From positions 2,294,001-2,358,000 of the forward strand of contig NZ_CP072524.1 in assembly GCF_017753665.1 (NCBI RefSeq): DNA of 64,000 nt, written 5' to 3'. The notes under the pieces are model-generated. The model saw nothing but the letters and a program-made list of their open reading frames with translations. It searched no databases and was not told where the DNA came from. Positions within the stretch are counted from its first letter, which is position 1. Every line of letters begins with the position of its first letter. The DNA comes from Neisseria sicca (GTDB lineage Bacteria; Pseudomonadota; Gammaproteobacteria; Burkholderiales; Neisseriaceae). Positions 1-7,559 of the stretch are shown piece after piece. The translations under genes and the position numbers were made by a program.

Positions 1-1497
1 CAGCTCGGCGGTGGCGGCATGGCTGAGAATGAGGCCGTCTGAAACGAGTTCGGCTTTCAGGCGGAAGAGGCCGTCGGGCAAGTCGGCGATGTATTGCCGG
101 ATTCGGGTTTCGCCATCGTCGGGCAGGGGCAGGTTGAAGGCTTGGGCGGAGGTTTTCAGACGACCTAAATGCAGGCCGAGCAGGCGGCATTGCCTGTTTT
201 CTACGCGCATGGTTTCGAAGATGCCGAAGGCGGGGCGCAATTCGTTGAGGAAACGGGCTTTCCAGCCGCATTCCCGATATTCGGCGGTGGGGTCGCTGTC
301 GATGACGATGCCGGAACCGACGCCGTACACCCCTTGATATAGTGGATTAACTTTAAACCGGTACGGCGTTGCCTCGCCTTGCCGTACTATCTCTACTGTC
401 TGCGGCTTCGTCGCCTTGTCCTGATTTGTTAATCCACTATCTAGGTCGTCTGAAATCGAGTCTGAAACGGGTTTGAGCGATAAGGTGCGGATGACGACGT
501 TGAATATGCCTTCAAACCCAAGCCCACTTTCGCATGGATTCAGGTAGCCGATGCTGCCGGTGTACAGGCCGCGCGGTTCGGCTTCGAGCAATTCGATAAT
601 CTGCATACTCATGCGTTTGGGCGCGCCGGTGATGCTGCCGCAGGGGAAGGCGGCGCGGAGGATGTCGGCGGCGGTGATGTGCGGCAGGGCTTGGGCTTGG
701 ATGGTGCTGGTCATCTGCCAGACGCTGCCGAAACGCGATACTTTAAACGGATCGGGCACGCATACTTTGCCGGTTTGGGCGATTTTGCCGAGGTCGTTGC
801 GCAGCAAATCGACAATCATCACGTTTTCGGCGCGGTTTTTCGGGTCGGCTTGCAACTCGGCGGCGCGGCGTTCGTCTTGCCCGTCGCCCAAAATCGGCGC
901 GGTGCCTTTCATCGGTTCGGTGCTGATGGTGCCGTCCGCACCGATTTTGAGGAAGAGTTCGGGCGAGAAACACAGCGTCCACGCGGATTTTCCTGCCGCA
1001 TCGGGCAAGTGGGACAAAACGGCATAGGGGACGGGTTGGCGCAGGCGGCGGTAGAGGCTGACGGGGTTACCGTAGGCTTGCAGGTGCAGGCGGGTGGTGT
1101 AGTTGATTTGATAGGTGTCGCCGCGCCGGATGGCTTCGTGGATTTGGCGGATGCGGTCGAGGTAATCGGCTTCGGATACGGAGGATTGCGGCGTGGAGAT
1201 GCCGGCGGGGAGGTCGTCTGAATTTTGGGCAAGCCAGCTTTCGGCATTGATATCGGCGCAGTCAGCAAACCAGTGCAGGGCAAGATTGCCGCCGCGTTCG
1301 GACGCTATCCCCATCAGCGGCAAACCGAATTCGTAGTCTGCAAACAACACAGCATGCAGCCCTTTTTGCCAGCCCTTTTGCAGCGCATCGTTTAGCGAAT
1401 CCAGTTCGTTATGATGGAAAAGGCGGCTTTCCACATGATTTTGATAGAGTTTTGCGCGGCCGCTCACGGCATCGTCAAACAGGGCGAAATAGGGCAT
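1..1497 (-). CDS. pabB: Bifunctional aminodeoxychorismate synthase component I / aminodeoxychorismate lyase (PabB-PabC), 3' end outside window
   Basis: PabB makes 4-amino-4-deoxychorismate from chorismate and ammonia; the PabC (class IV aminotransferase) part releases p-aminobenzoate for folate synthesis. The frame is open for 499 codons from ATG at 1497 to the window edge. Chorismate-binding motifs follow in order: RRGDTYQINYT (about 124-134), STEPMKGTAP (192-201), DLLRNDLGKI (230-239), CGSITGAPKRMSMQIIE (286-302), GVYGVGSGIVIDSDP (389-403). A PabC-like start follows (FETMRVENRQCRLLGLHLGR from about 427). Residues about 353-387 are encoded by a Correia element with no stop or frameshift, between the last beta strands of the chorismate-binding domain. 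The ribosome-binding site is weak. Anthranilate synthase TrpE is the alternative for the first domain, but the PabC-like tail argues for PabB. Confidence 0.88.
   Translation of the reverse strand, partial: MPYFALFDDAVSGRAKLYQNHVESRLFHHNELDSLNDALQKGWQKGLHAVLFADYEFGLPLMGIASERGGNLALHWFADCADINAESWLAQNSDDLPAGISTPQSSVSEADYLDRIRQIHEAIRRGDTYQINYTTRLHLQAYGNPVSLYRRLRQPVPYAVLSHLPDAAGKSAWTLCFSPELFLKIGADGTISTEPMKGTAPILGDGQDERRAAELQADPKNRAENVMIVDLLRNDLGKIAQTGKVCVPDPFKVSRFGSVWQMTSTIQAQALPHITAADILRAAFPCGSITGAPKRMSMQIIELLEAEPRGLYTGSIGYLNPCESGLGFEGIFNVVIRTLSLKPVSDSISDDLDSGLTNQDKATKPQTVEIVRQGEATPYRFKVNPLYQGVYGVGSGIVIDSDPTAEYRECGWKARFLNELRPAFGIFETMRVENRQCRLLGLHLGRLKTSAQAFNLPLPDDGETRIRQYIADLPDGLFRLKAELVSDGLILSHAATAEL
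338..440. repeat. Correia element (CREE/NEMIS), internally deleted form, inside pabB
   Basis: Terminal inverted repeats TATAGTGGATTAAC and TTAATCCACTAT enclose the usual Correia core (GTACGGCGTTGCCTCGCC and the matching TTCGTCGCCTTGTCC). Its sequence nearly matches the copies at 3686-3792 and 61807-61913, but is 3 bp shorter near the right end and lacks the last A. It lies within the pabB coding frame and reads through without a stop. Confidence 0.9.
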
Positions 1498-1664
1498 GGC
1501 TGTGGTGCAAATAGCCTGATTATACGCCGTTTTTACACAAATTAGCAGACCGCGCCGAAAAAAATGGCGCAGTGTAATTTTATGTAGTCCGCAGCAGCAC
1601 AAAAGGAGTAAAATCAAGTCATCCCACACCATATCATTTCAAACTTAAGCAATAAGGAGACCCT

Positions 1665-2594
1665 ATGGCAGATCATCAGTTAGAACCCTTCGAAAACGTT
1701 GAATTGGGCGAAAAACAAGACCAGTTACAAGTTTTTGAAAGAGCTGTTTTGGAACACGAAGGACGCGGTACGGACGAAGACTCCAGCAGCGCGCCGCTTC
1801 CCGCCAACTACCCCTACAAACAACGTATGCGCCGCGCCGCATACGAAAAAGAAAAACAAAAGCTGCAAATCGAATTGCTGAAAGTGCAAAGCTGGGTCAA
1901 AGACTCCGGCCAACGCATCGTCAGCCTGTTTGAGGGCCGCGACGCCGCAGGTAAAGGCGGTACCATCAAACGCTTTATGGAACATTTGAATCCGCGCGGC
2001 GCACGCGTTGTCGCTTTGGAAAAACCGACCACCACCGAACGCGGTCAATGGTATTTCCAACGCTACATCCAAAACCTGCCGACCGCAGGCGAAATGGTAT
2101 TCTTCGACCGTTCATGGTACAACCGCGCCGGCGTAGAGCGCGTGATGGGCTTCTGCGAACCCAACGAATACCTGCTTTTCATGCGTCAAACCCCTGAATT
2201 GGAACGTATGCTCGTTGCCAGCGGCATCCACCTCTTCAAATTCTGGTTCTCCGTATCCCGCGAAGAACAACTGCGCCGCTTCATCTCCCGCCGCGACGAT
2301 CCCCTGAAACACTGGAAACTTTCCCCCGTGGACATCCAGTCGCTCGACCGTTGGGACGACTACACCGAAGCCAAAAACGCCATGTTCTTCCACACCCACA
2401 CCGGCGATGCGCCTTGGGTCATTATCCGTTCCGACGACAAAAAACGCGCCCGCCTCAACTGTATCCGCTACTTCCTGCATCAGTTGGACTACCCGGGCAA
2501 AGATGTGAAAGCCATCGGCAAAGTGGACGAAAAAATCGTCCTCGTCCCCGATACGCGCTACAAAGAGAAAACCGTCGATATCGGTCATGACTGA
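1665..2594 (+). CDS. ppk2: Polyphosphate kinase 2 (PPK2)
   Basis: 309 residues. PPK2 enzymes transfer phosphate between polyphosphate and nucleoside diphosphates in the cytoplasm. The P-loop kinase fold is clear: Walker A GRDAAGKGGTIK at about residue 90, the conserved EKPTTTERGQWYFQRY stretch, Walker B FFDRSWYNRAGVERVMGF, then the lid region SREEQLRRFISRRDDPLKHWKLSP. The length matches class I PPK2. AAGGAG at 1654-1659 sits 5 nt before ATG. It stands alone, divergent from pabB, and ends in a DUS-pair terminator. No sequence feature separates ADP from GDP preference. Confidence 0.93.
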   Translation: MADHQLEPFENVELGEKQDQLQVFERAVLEHEGRGTDEDSSSAPLPANYPYKQRMRRAAYEKEKQKLQIELLKVQSWVKDSGQRIVSLFEGRDAAGKGGTIKRFMEHLNPRGARVVALEKPTTTERGQWYFQRYIQNLPTAGEMVFFDRSWYNRAGVERVMGFCEPNEYLLFMRQTPELERMLVASGIHLFKFWFSVSREEQLRRFISRRDDPLKHWKLSPVDIQSLDRWDDYTEAKNAMFFHTHTGDAPWVIIRSDDKKRARLNCIRYFLHQLDYPGKDVKAIGKVDEKIVLVPDTRYKEKTVDIGHD

Positions 2595-2620
2595 TTGATC
2601 GGTCAGCTGTTTCAGCAGTA

Positions 2621-2667
2621 AAAAGGTCGTCTGAAAACCTGAAATACGGGTTTTCAGACGACCTTTT
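2621..2667 (+). terminator. DUS inverted-pair terminator after ppk2
   Basis: AAAAGGTCGTCTGAAAACC and its reverse complement face each other across a loop of about 9 nt and end in TTTTG. Neisseria commonly uses two opposed uptake sequences as an intrinsic terminator. Confidence 0.85.
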
Positions 2668-2680
2668 GTTTGTGTGGTAA

Positions 2681-3556
2681 AGGTCTTGGATACGGGCTGT
2701 CCTAAAAGATAGGCTGAACACCGAAACCGACCAAGCCTATCTCAACGCCAACCCTGACGGTACGGCAACCCGTTTCAACGATTCCGCACTCACGCCCAGC
2801 CTGCGCCTGAGTGTACCGATGGGCGAGCAGTTCACCGGTTTTGCCACTTATTCACAAGGCTTCCGCACGCCGCCGTTTGACAGCGCGACTATGGCGTTTG
2901 CCAACACAACCTACGGCTATGCCGTCATCCCGAATGCCAACCTCAAATCCGAACGCTCCAACAGCTTCGAATTGGGCATGAAGTTCAAAAACGAACGCGC
3001 CCGCGCGCAAGTTACCGCGTTCTACAACCGTTATCGAAACTTCATCGACCGCACCGAAGTCGGCACTGCCTCCATAGGCGGCTGCCCGATTATCCAGTAC
3101 CAATATCAAAACCTGGATAGGGTCAAAACCTACGGCGCAGAAGCCTCCGCCGCCTACAAATTCCTGCCGGGCTGGCAGGTTTCCGGCAGCATCGCTTGGA
3201 TGCGCGGCAAACAGCAAGACGGCACGCCGCTGGATTCCGCCTACCCGCTCAACGGCGTTTTGGGCATCGACTACGCGCAAGAAAAATGGGGCGTCGATAC
3301 CAAACTGCGCTGGTCGAAAAAACACAGCCGCGTCAGCAGCGACAGCGTTTTCCAAGCGCCGGGCTACGGCGTATGGGATGTCGGCGCGTGGTACAGGCCG
3401 TCTAAAAACGTCGAAATCGGCGCGAACATTTACAACATCGGCAACAAAAAATACTGGCAACACGCAGACGTCGCCGGCATGAGCCGCTCAAGCGTGATGG
3501 ATTTGTACACTGAAACCGGCCGCAATTTCGCCGCCCGTGTGCAGCTTAAGTTTTAA
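2681..3556 (+). pseudogene. 5'-truncated TonB-dependent receptor, C-terminal barrel remnant (haem/haemoglobin-receptor type)
   Basis: The frame is open from after a TAA at 2678 to a stop at 3556; receptor-like sequence starts at about 2702. The residues match the last third of a TonB-dependent outer-membrane receptor: GFATYSQGFRTPPFD, VIPNANLKSERSNSFELGMK, alternating barrel strands, NIYNIGNKKYW, and a final TGRNFAARVQLKF with the terminal phenylalanine typical of outer-membrane barrels. Signal peptide, TonB box, plug and most of the barrel are missing, with no start codon or ribosome-binding site at the fusion point just after the ppk2 terminator. The pattern is closest to haem/haemoglobin/transferrin receptors, and haem genes follow. 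ATG at 2819 would give 245 residues with no export signal, so I call it a remnant. Confidence 0.8.
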
Positions 3557-3568
3557 CATGAACCCAAG

Positions 3569-3652
3569 AGGTCGTCTGAAAACAGGTCATGGGTTAAATG
3601 CCTGACACTCAAGCCAAACAGCAAATCAAATCTTTGATTTTTCAGACGACCT
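3569..3652 (+). terminator. Widely spaced DUS pair, possible terminator of the receptor remnant
   Basis: AGGTCGTCTGAAAA and TTTTCAGACGACCT are separated by about 56 nt. The loop holds a second stem, AAATCAAA-TC-TTTGATTT, just before the T run. Confidence 0.5.
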
Positions 3653-3685
3653 CAAGCCATCCCGCACAATGCCGACCTCAAAATT

Positions 3686-3792
3686 TATAGTGGATTAACT
3701 TTAAACCAGTACGGCGTTGCCTCGCCTTGCCGTACTATCTGTACTGTCTGCGGCTTCGTCGCCTTGTCCTGATTTAAAGTTAATCCACTATA
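3686..3792. repeat. Correia element (CREE/NEMIS), 107 bp
   Basis: It runs from TATAGTGGATTAACTTTAAA to its inverted copy TTTAAAGTTAATCCACTATA, with the standard core. It is intergenic, about 50 bp upstream of the hutWX promoter. Elements of this family can carry outward promoters and IHF sites; none was tested here. Confidence 0.93.
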
Positions 3793-3840
3793 GTCAGTTA
3801 CCGATACTTTTCATTTTCTGTTTCCCCTCGCTATCGTCCC

Positions 3841-3869
3841 TTGACACTACCTATCACTAGTGATTTAAT
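3841..3869 (+). promoter_or_regulatory. Sigma-70 promoter of hutWX with a palindrome in the spacer
   Basis: TTGACA (3841-3846), 17-bp spacer, TTTAAT (3864-3869) with an extended -10 TG at 3861-3862. A perfect 12-bp palindrome, ATCACTAGTGAT (3853-3864), fills the spacer and is placed where a repressor would block RNA polymerase. Further down, AATAATCATTTTT is only a loose match to a Fur box. Confidence 0.65.
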
Positions 3870-3904
3870 TTTCAAATATGGTTAATAATCATTTTTAATC
3901 AAAT

Positions 3905-5725
3905 ATGGAACAGCAGCTTGTTTGGACACCGCGCCAATCCGCGCCCAAAGCCTTTCCCGAACGGCAGGCGTTGATGCCGATATGGGGCGGCATACCGATT
4001 CCCCGTCCGCAATGGCAGAACATCTGGCGGCAGAAGCTCCCCCATGCCGCCGATTCCGACGCGCTCGCCTATCTGCACATCCCCTTCTGCGCCAACCACT
4101 GCGTGTTCTGCGGCTTCTACCGCAACGCATGGAAAGAGAGTTACAGCAGCGTTTACACCGACAAAATCATCGAAGAAATGGCGGCGGAATCCGAAATCCG
4201 CCAAGGCAACGGCAAAATCCGCGCCGTCTATTTCGGCGGCGGCACGCCCACCGCGCTGCAAACCCCGGACCTCGCCAGACTCATCCGCGCCTGTTACCAA
4301 TACCTGCCGATTGCTGACGACTGCGAGTTCACCATCGAAGGCCGCATGAGCCATTTCGACATCGAAAAAGCCCAAGCCTGCATCGAAGCGGGCGCCAACC
4401 GCATTTCCATCGGCGTGCAAACCTTCGACACCGCCATCCGCCGCCGCCTCGGTCGCAAACACGGCGGCGACGAAGCCTTTGCCTATCTGGAAAAACTATG
4501 TGAAATCAATGCCGTCATCGTTGTCGATTTGATGTTCGGCCTGCCCAACCAAACCGACGCCGTTTGGCAAAACGACCTCGAACGCGCCACCGCCCTGCCT
4601 TTGTCCGGACTCGACACCTACGCCTTCAACCTCTATCCCATGCTGCCTATCAACCGCATGGTGGAGAAAGGCGCATTTCCCGCCCCGCCCGGTTTCGACG
4701 TTCAGGCAGACCAATACGCCTACGCCGTCGAAACGCTGGCGCAAAAAGGCTGGAACCAAGTCAGCAACAGCCATTTCGCCTATCCCGGCCGCGGCGAACG
4801 CAATCGCTACAACACTCTGGTCAAATCCAATATCCCCTGCTGGGCGTTCGGCTCCGGCGCAGGCGGCAACCTCGGCGGCTTCAGCTATCAGGTGCAGGGC
4901 GATTTGGACAGCTACCTCGCCACCCCGAAAGGCGAAAAAAACATCGCCTTCATGAGCGGTCACAGCCCGAACAAAACCCTGCTCGGACAAGTGCAGCACG
5001 ACATGGAAACAGGTCGTCTGAATCCCTCGCTGTTTGACGGCAACGCCGCCGCGCAGAAGCTGATTGCCCAATGGCAGGCAATGCAGCTCTTTGAAGAAAA
5101 AGGTTCAGACGGCCTCATCCGCCTGAACACCAGCGGCCGCTACTGGTCGCCCACCCTCATCCGTAAACTCATGCTCACCCTTCCGACCCAAGAAAAGGAT
5201 CAAACCATGCAAAAACTTTCATCCGAACAACAAATCATGTTGCGCCAATCATTGGAAAAAAATCCCGGCCAAGTGCTCGAAATGCTCGCCGGGCAAAACC
5301 AATGCAGCTTTGAAGACGTCATCCGCTGCCTGCCCGAAAACTGCATCCGCCAAACCGAAGGCAGCCGCATCGTCGAAATCCTCCAAGCCGTCGCCGCTTG
5401 GGACGAAGCCGTCACCTTCATCGCCCACACCCCCGACGCCATCGTCGAAGTCACCGGCAAACTGCCCGGCGGCAAAGTCGGCCGTGGCTTCTACAATTTC
5501 GACCACCCCGAAACCGACGGCGGCGTACACGGTCATATCTATTACGAAAACTGCGCCGCCATCTACCTTTTAGAGCGTCCGTTTATGGGCAAAGACACCT
5601 GCTCGCTCAACTTCATCAACCGCAACGGCGGCGCCATGTTCAAAATCTTCGTCGGCCGCGACGAAGCAGGCGAACTCAAACAACACCAAATCGAAGCCAT
5701 GAGAAAACTGTTTGAGGCAGCTTAA
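3905..5725 (+). CDS. hutW: HutW-HutX fusion: radical SAM haem-utilisation protein joined to a haem carrier/storage protein
   Basis: 606 residues in two parts. Residues 1 to about 430 are a HemN-like radical SAM protein of the HutW/ChuW type, linked to anaerobic haem breakdown: HIPFCANHCVFCGF has Cys62, 66 and 69 for the 4Fe-4S cluster, then AVYFGGGTPTAL and NRISIGVQTFD. Residues about 435-606 match HutX/ChuX, a cytosolic haem-binding protein: EMLAGQNQCSFEDVIRCLP, GGKVGRGFYNFDHPETDGGVHGHIY, and NRNGGAMFKIFVGRDE near the end. In vibrios hutW, hutX and hutZ are separate adjacent genes. ATG at codon 435 (5207) has AAGGA at 5195-5199, so HutX may also be made alone. There is no clear ribosome-binding site before 3905. 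The truncated TonB receptor upstream supports a haem role. Confidence 0.85.
   Translation: MEQQLVWTPRQSAPKAFPERQALMPIWGGIPIPRPQWQNIWRQKLPHAADSDALAYLHIPFCANHCVFCGFYRNAWKESYSSVYTDKIIEEMAAESEIRQGNGKIRAVYFGGGTPTALQTPDLARLIRACYQYLPIADDCEFTIEGRMSHFDIEKAQACIEAGANRISIGVQTFDTAIRRRLGRKHGGDEAFAYLEKLCEINAVIVVDLMFGLPNQTDAVWQNDLERATALPLSGLDTYAFNLYPMLPINRMVEKGAFPAPPGFDVQADQYAYAVETLAQKGWNQVSNSHFAYPGRGERNRYNTLVKSNIPCWAFGSGAGGNLGGFSYQVQGDLDSYLATPKGEKNIAFMSGHSPNKTLLGQVQHDMETGRLNPSLFDGNAAAQKLIAQWQAMQLFEEKGSDGLIRLNTSGRYWSPTLIRKLMLTLPTQEKDQTMQKLSSEQQIMLRQSLEKNPGQVLEMLAGQNQCSFEDVIRCLPENCIRQTEGSRIVEILQAVAAWDEAVTFIAHTPDAIVEVTGKLPGGKVGRGFYNFDHPETDGGVHGHIYYENCAAIYLLERPFMGKDTCSLNFINRNGGAMFKIFVGRDEAGELKQHQIEAMRKLFEAA
5195..5209 (+). 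promoter_or_regulatory. Internal ribosome-binding site and ATG inside hutWX
   Basis: AAGGA at 5195-5199 lies 7 nt before ATG at 5207, in the reading frame of the fusion and exactly where the HutX-like domain begins (172 codons to the stop, close to the usual HutX length). It looks like the start of a once separate hutX. Confidence 0.55.
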
Positions 5726-5872
5726 ACAGGTTTCAGACGACCTTTGGCTGGAACCGATAAAAATTGCCGCATTCCTGCACAAACGAAATCATCTTCCGGC
5801 ATCGCAAATATCCGATGATTCGACAGGCTGCCTGCAAGATTGGCGTTTGCCCAAAGTAAGCTTGCGCTTACC

Positions 5873-6009
5873 GCCCTCTCCCTAACCCTCTCCCACGGGG
5901 AGAGGGGATTGAGGATACTGAGATTCAACCATTTTGGGCTTCTCTGCCACTTGGAGTTTCCCTGCCAACCCATTCCCTCTCCCCGTGGGAGAGGGCTAGG
6001 GAGAGGGCA
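5873..6009. repeat. Inverted pair of CCCTCTCCCTAACCCTCTCCC-type repeats
   Basis: The left arm (CCCTCTCCCTAACCCTCTCC, then CACGGGGAGAGGG) is the reverse complement of the right arm (CCCTCTCCCCGTGGGAGAGG, then GCTAGGGAGAGGG), with about 65 nt between. Each arm can also fold on itself. This is a dispersed intergenic repeat. Confidence 0.8.
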
Positions 6010-6012
6010 AAG
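5932..6012 (+). repeat. Direct repeat, copy 1
   Basis: From TTTTGGGCTTCTCTGCCACT through the CCCTCTCCCCGTGGGAGAGG arm to GGGCAAAGC. The second copy is at 6270-6352 with a handful of substitutions. The copies are 338 bp apart. Confidence 0.8.
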
Positions 6013-6096
6013 CCCGCATTACGACAGTTGTTATAAAACCTACTTTACCCGTTTTCAGACGACCGCAGCTCTGTCACGAAAGAAAACCAAAAAGAA

Positions 6097-6117
6097 GTAG
6101 CGTGAGCTTTGCCCACG
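6097..6117 (+). repeat. GTAGCGTGGGCTTTGCCCACG-type dispersed repeat
   Basis: GTAGCGTGAGCTTTGCCCACG, one mismatch from the form at 51990-52010. The centre GGGC-TTT-GCCC can form a hairpin. Confidence 0.75.
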
Positions 6118-6239
6118 ACCACACGGCTTCAAACACAACAAGGTCGTCTGAAAGTGCAAACATCAACGAAGTTAAAGCGAATGTAGCGAGTTTTGTTGAA
6201 ACCCAAATACAGATTTCAGACGACCTTTGGGTCAAAGTC

Positions 6240-6259
6240 GCGGGCGAAGCCCACGCTAC
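6240..6259 (-). repeat. GTAGCGTGGGCTTTGCCCACG-type dispersed repeat
   Basis: On the reverse strand it reads GTAGCGTGGGCTTCGCCCGC. It lies directly before direct-repeat copy 2. Confidence 0.7.
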
Positions 6260-6269
6260 GACTGCCCCC

Positions 6270-6352
6270 ATTTTTGGCTTCTCTGCCACTTAGAGTTTAC
6301 CTGCCACCCCATCCCCTCTCCCCGTGGGAGAGGGCTAGGGAGAGGGCAAAGC
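6270..6352 (+). repeat. Direct repeat, copy 2
   Basis: TTTTTGGCTTCTCTGCCACT through CCCTCTCCCCGTGGGAGAGG to GGGCAAAGC, the partner of 5932-6012. It has only the right arm of the inverted pair. Confidence 0.8.
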
Positions 6353-6403
6353 ACGAACCGTGCAGGGTACGCTTTTGGGTTTCAGTTTCACAATAGTCGG
6401 AAC

Positions 6404-6424
6404 GTAGCGTGGGCTATGCCCACG
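6404..6424 (+). repeat. GTAGCGTGGGCTTTGCCCACG-type dispersed repeat
   Basis: GTAGCGTGGGCTATGCCCACG, third unit in this gap. Confidence 0.75.
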
Positions 6425-6550
6425 ACCACACAACATTCAAATGCAAATAAGGTCGTCTGAAAATCAAAAATCCTTACCCCACACGACTCTTCCACAACAA
6501 AGTGGACAAATTATTGAACCCCTTACCATCCGACACACAAAGGAGTCCTC

Positions 6551-7171
6551 ATGCAACTTATCTTCGGCGCCAACGGCCCGTCCGGCCGCGCATTCATCCG
6601 CACGCTCACCCACCCCGCCGACACCGTCGCCGTATTAAGAAAGCCGTCTGAAGATTCGTTCTTTAGCGAACACCGCATTCAGACGACCGTAGCCGACGCG
6701 CTCGATACCGATGCGCTCGACAAAGTGTTCGCACAATACCGCCCCGACAGCGTCATCAGTTTCGTCGGCGGCAAAAACGAGCAAGGCATACGCAGCGACG
6801 CACTGGGCAACATCAACATCATCGCCGCCGCCCAAGCCGCCAACCCGCAAGCCCGTTTCATCCTGATTACCAGCATGGGCTGCGGCGAACAATGGGACAT
6901 GATGAGCGAACCCTTCAAACAAGCCCTCGGCGAAGCCGTCCGCGCAAAAACCGAAGCCGAAATCTACCTCAAACAAAGCAGCCTGAACTGGACCATCCTC
7001 CGCCCCTGCGGCTTGGACAACAGCGAAGACAGCCGCCACATCCTGACCGACCACCCCGACAGCATCCCTAAAAACTACATGAGCCGAAACGGACTTGCCA
7101 CCGCTGTCGCCGCTGTCCTGCAAGACCCCGGCAGCATTGGTAAAGTTTACACCGTCGGCGCAGGCAGTTAA
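6551..7171 (+). CDS. NAD(P)-binding, NmrA/atypical SDR-like oxidoreductase
   Basis: 206 residues with a Rossmann start MQLIFGANGPSGRAF (a GxxGxxG-type dinucleotide loop), VISFVGGKNEQGIRSDALGN, RFILITSMGCGEQWD and TILRPCGLDNSEDS, as in the atypical short-chain dehydrogenases that include NmrA-like and flavin-reductase-like proteins. The classical YxxxK pair is not obvious, so a catalytic role is uncertain. AAAGGAG at 6539-6545 is a strong ribosome-binding site 5 nt before ATG. Two uptake-like words (AGCCGTCTGAAG near 6641 and TTCAGACGACC near 6678) are embedded in the coding frame. It is a single gene with its own terminator. The substrate is unknown. Confidence 0.8.
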   Translation: MQLIFGANGPSGRAFIRTLTHPADTVAVLRKPSEDSFFSEHRIQTTVADALDTDALDKVFAQYRPDSVISFVGGKNEQGIRSDALGNINIIAAAQAANPQARFILITSMGCGEQWDMMSEPFKQALGEAVRAKTEAEIYLKQSSLNWTILRPCGLDNSEDSRHILTDHPDSIPKNYMSRNGLATAVAAVLQDPGSIGKVYTVGAGS

Positions 7172-7186
7172 CACCGCGCCCATGGT

Positions 7187-7225
7187 CAAACAGGTCATCT
7201 GAAAAGGTTTCAGACGACCTGTTTG
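7187..7225 (+). terminator. DUS-type hairpin terminator
   Basis: CAAACAGGTCATCTGAAA and TTTCAGACGACCTGTTTG form a long stem with a tight loop. The left arm has one change (CATCTGAA). Confidence 0.8.
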
Positions 7226-7510
7226 GCGCGTGACTGATTCGATAGGTAACAATATATCCGCTTATGACTTGGTAGGGATGAGCGGCAGAAGTTTATCGGC
7301 ACGTTCAAGAAACAAGTTATCTTGAGGATAAATCGGATTGGGCAGATAGAGCGAGCGATAGCAAGAAATATCGACATCGTCATTCCCGCGCGGGCGGGTA
7401 TTTGGAGGCTTGGGATTGCGGCAATCTTCATATTTTTCTGGAAAACTCAGGATCAGACTCACGCCTGAGTAGGAATGACAGTACGGCGTTGCTTATTCAA
7501 AATTTTATGA
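7226..7510. other. Gene-free stretch with a dRS3-like repeat
   Basis: No gene supported. ATTCCCGCGCGGGCGGGTAT at 7382-7401 is one base off the dRS3 form ATTCCC-N8-GGGAAT. A 66-codon reverse frame (7462-7262) overlaps the repeat and has no recognisable family; it may be a decayed remnant. Confidence 0.6.
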
Positions 7511-7544
7511 AAAAACGTCGTCTGAAATTTTCAGACGACGTTTT
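7511..7544 (-). terminator. Terminator of the LysM gene
   Basis: AAAAACGTCGTCTGAAA and TTTCAGACGACGTTTT form a near-perfect stem with T tails on both strands, 16 bp past the stop of the reverse-strand LysM gene. It uses the CGTCGTCTGAA variant. Confidence 0.8.
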
Positions 7545-7559
7545 CTTGTCGGCAATCCA

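Larger units (their letters stand above)
3557..3904. other. Intergenic gap: DUS pair, Correia element and hutWX promoter
   Basis: No gene seen except a six-codon mini-frame at 3878-3898. The gap holds two opposed DUS (3569-3582 and 3639-3652), a small A/T stem between them (AAATCAAA/TTTGATTT), a Correia element and the promoter region of the next gene. Confidence 0.8.
5726..6550. other. 825-bp gene-free gap rich in repeats
   Basis: No coding sequence supported. It has single DUS (about 5727-5743, 6052-6065, 6141-6154, 6212-6226, 6449-6463), the inverted CCCTCTCCC-type repeats at 5873-5908 and 5971-6009, a third copy near 6310-6347, and three GTAGCGTGGGCTTTGCCCACG-type units. The ribosome-binding site of the next gene (AAAGGAG, 6539-6545) closes it. 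Confidence 0.8.

Noticed and set aside
551..1221. Forward-strand frames over pabB
   Set aside because: They are antisense to the PabB coding sequence, which is recognised by its motifs.
7262..7462. 66-codon reverse frame
   Set aside because: It crosses a dRS3-like repeat, has no ribosome-binding site and no recognised family.
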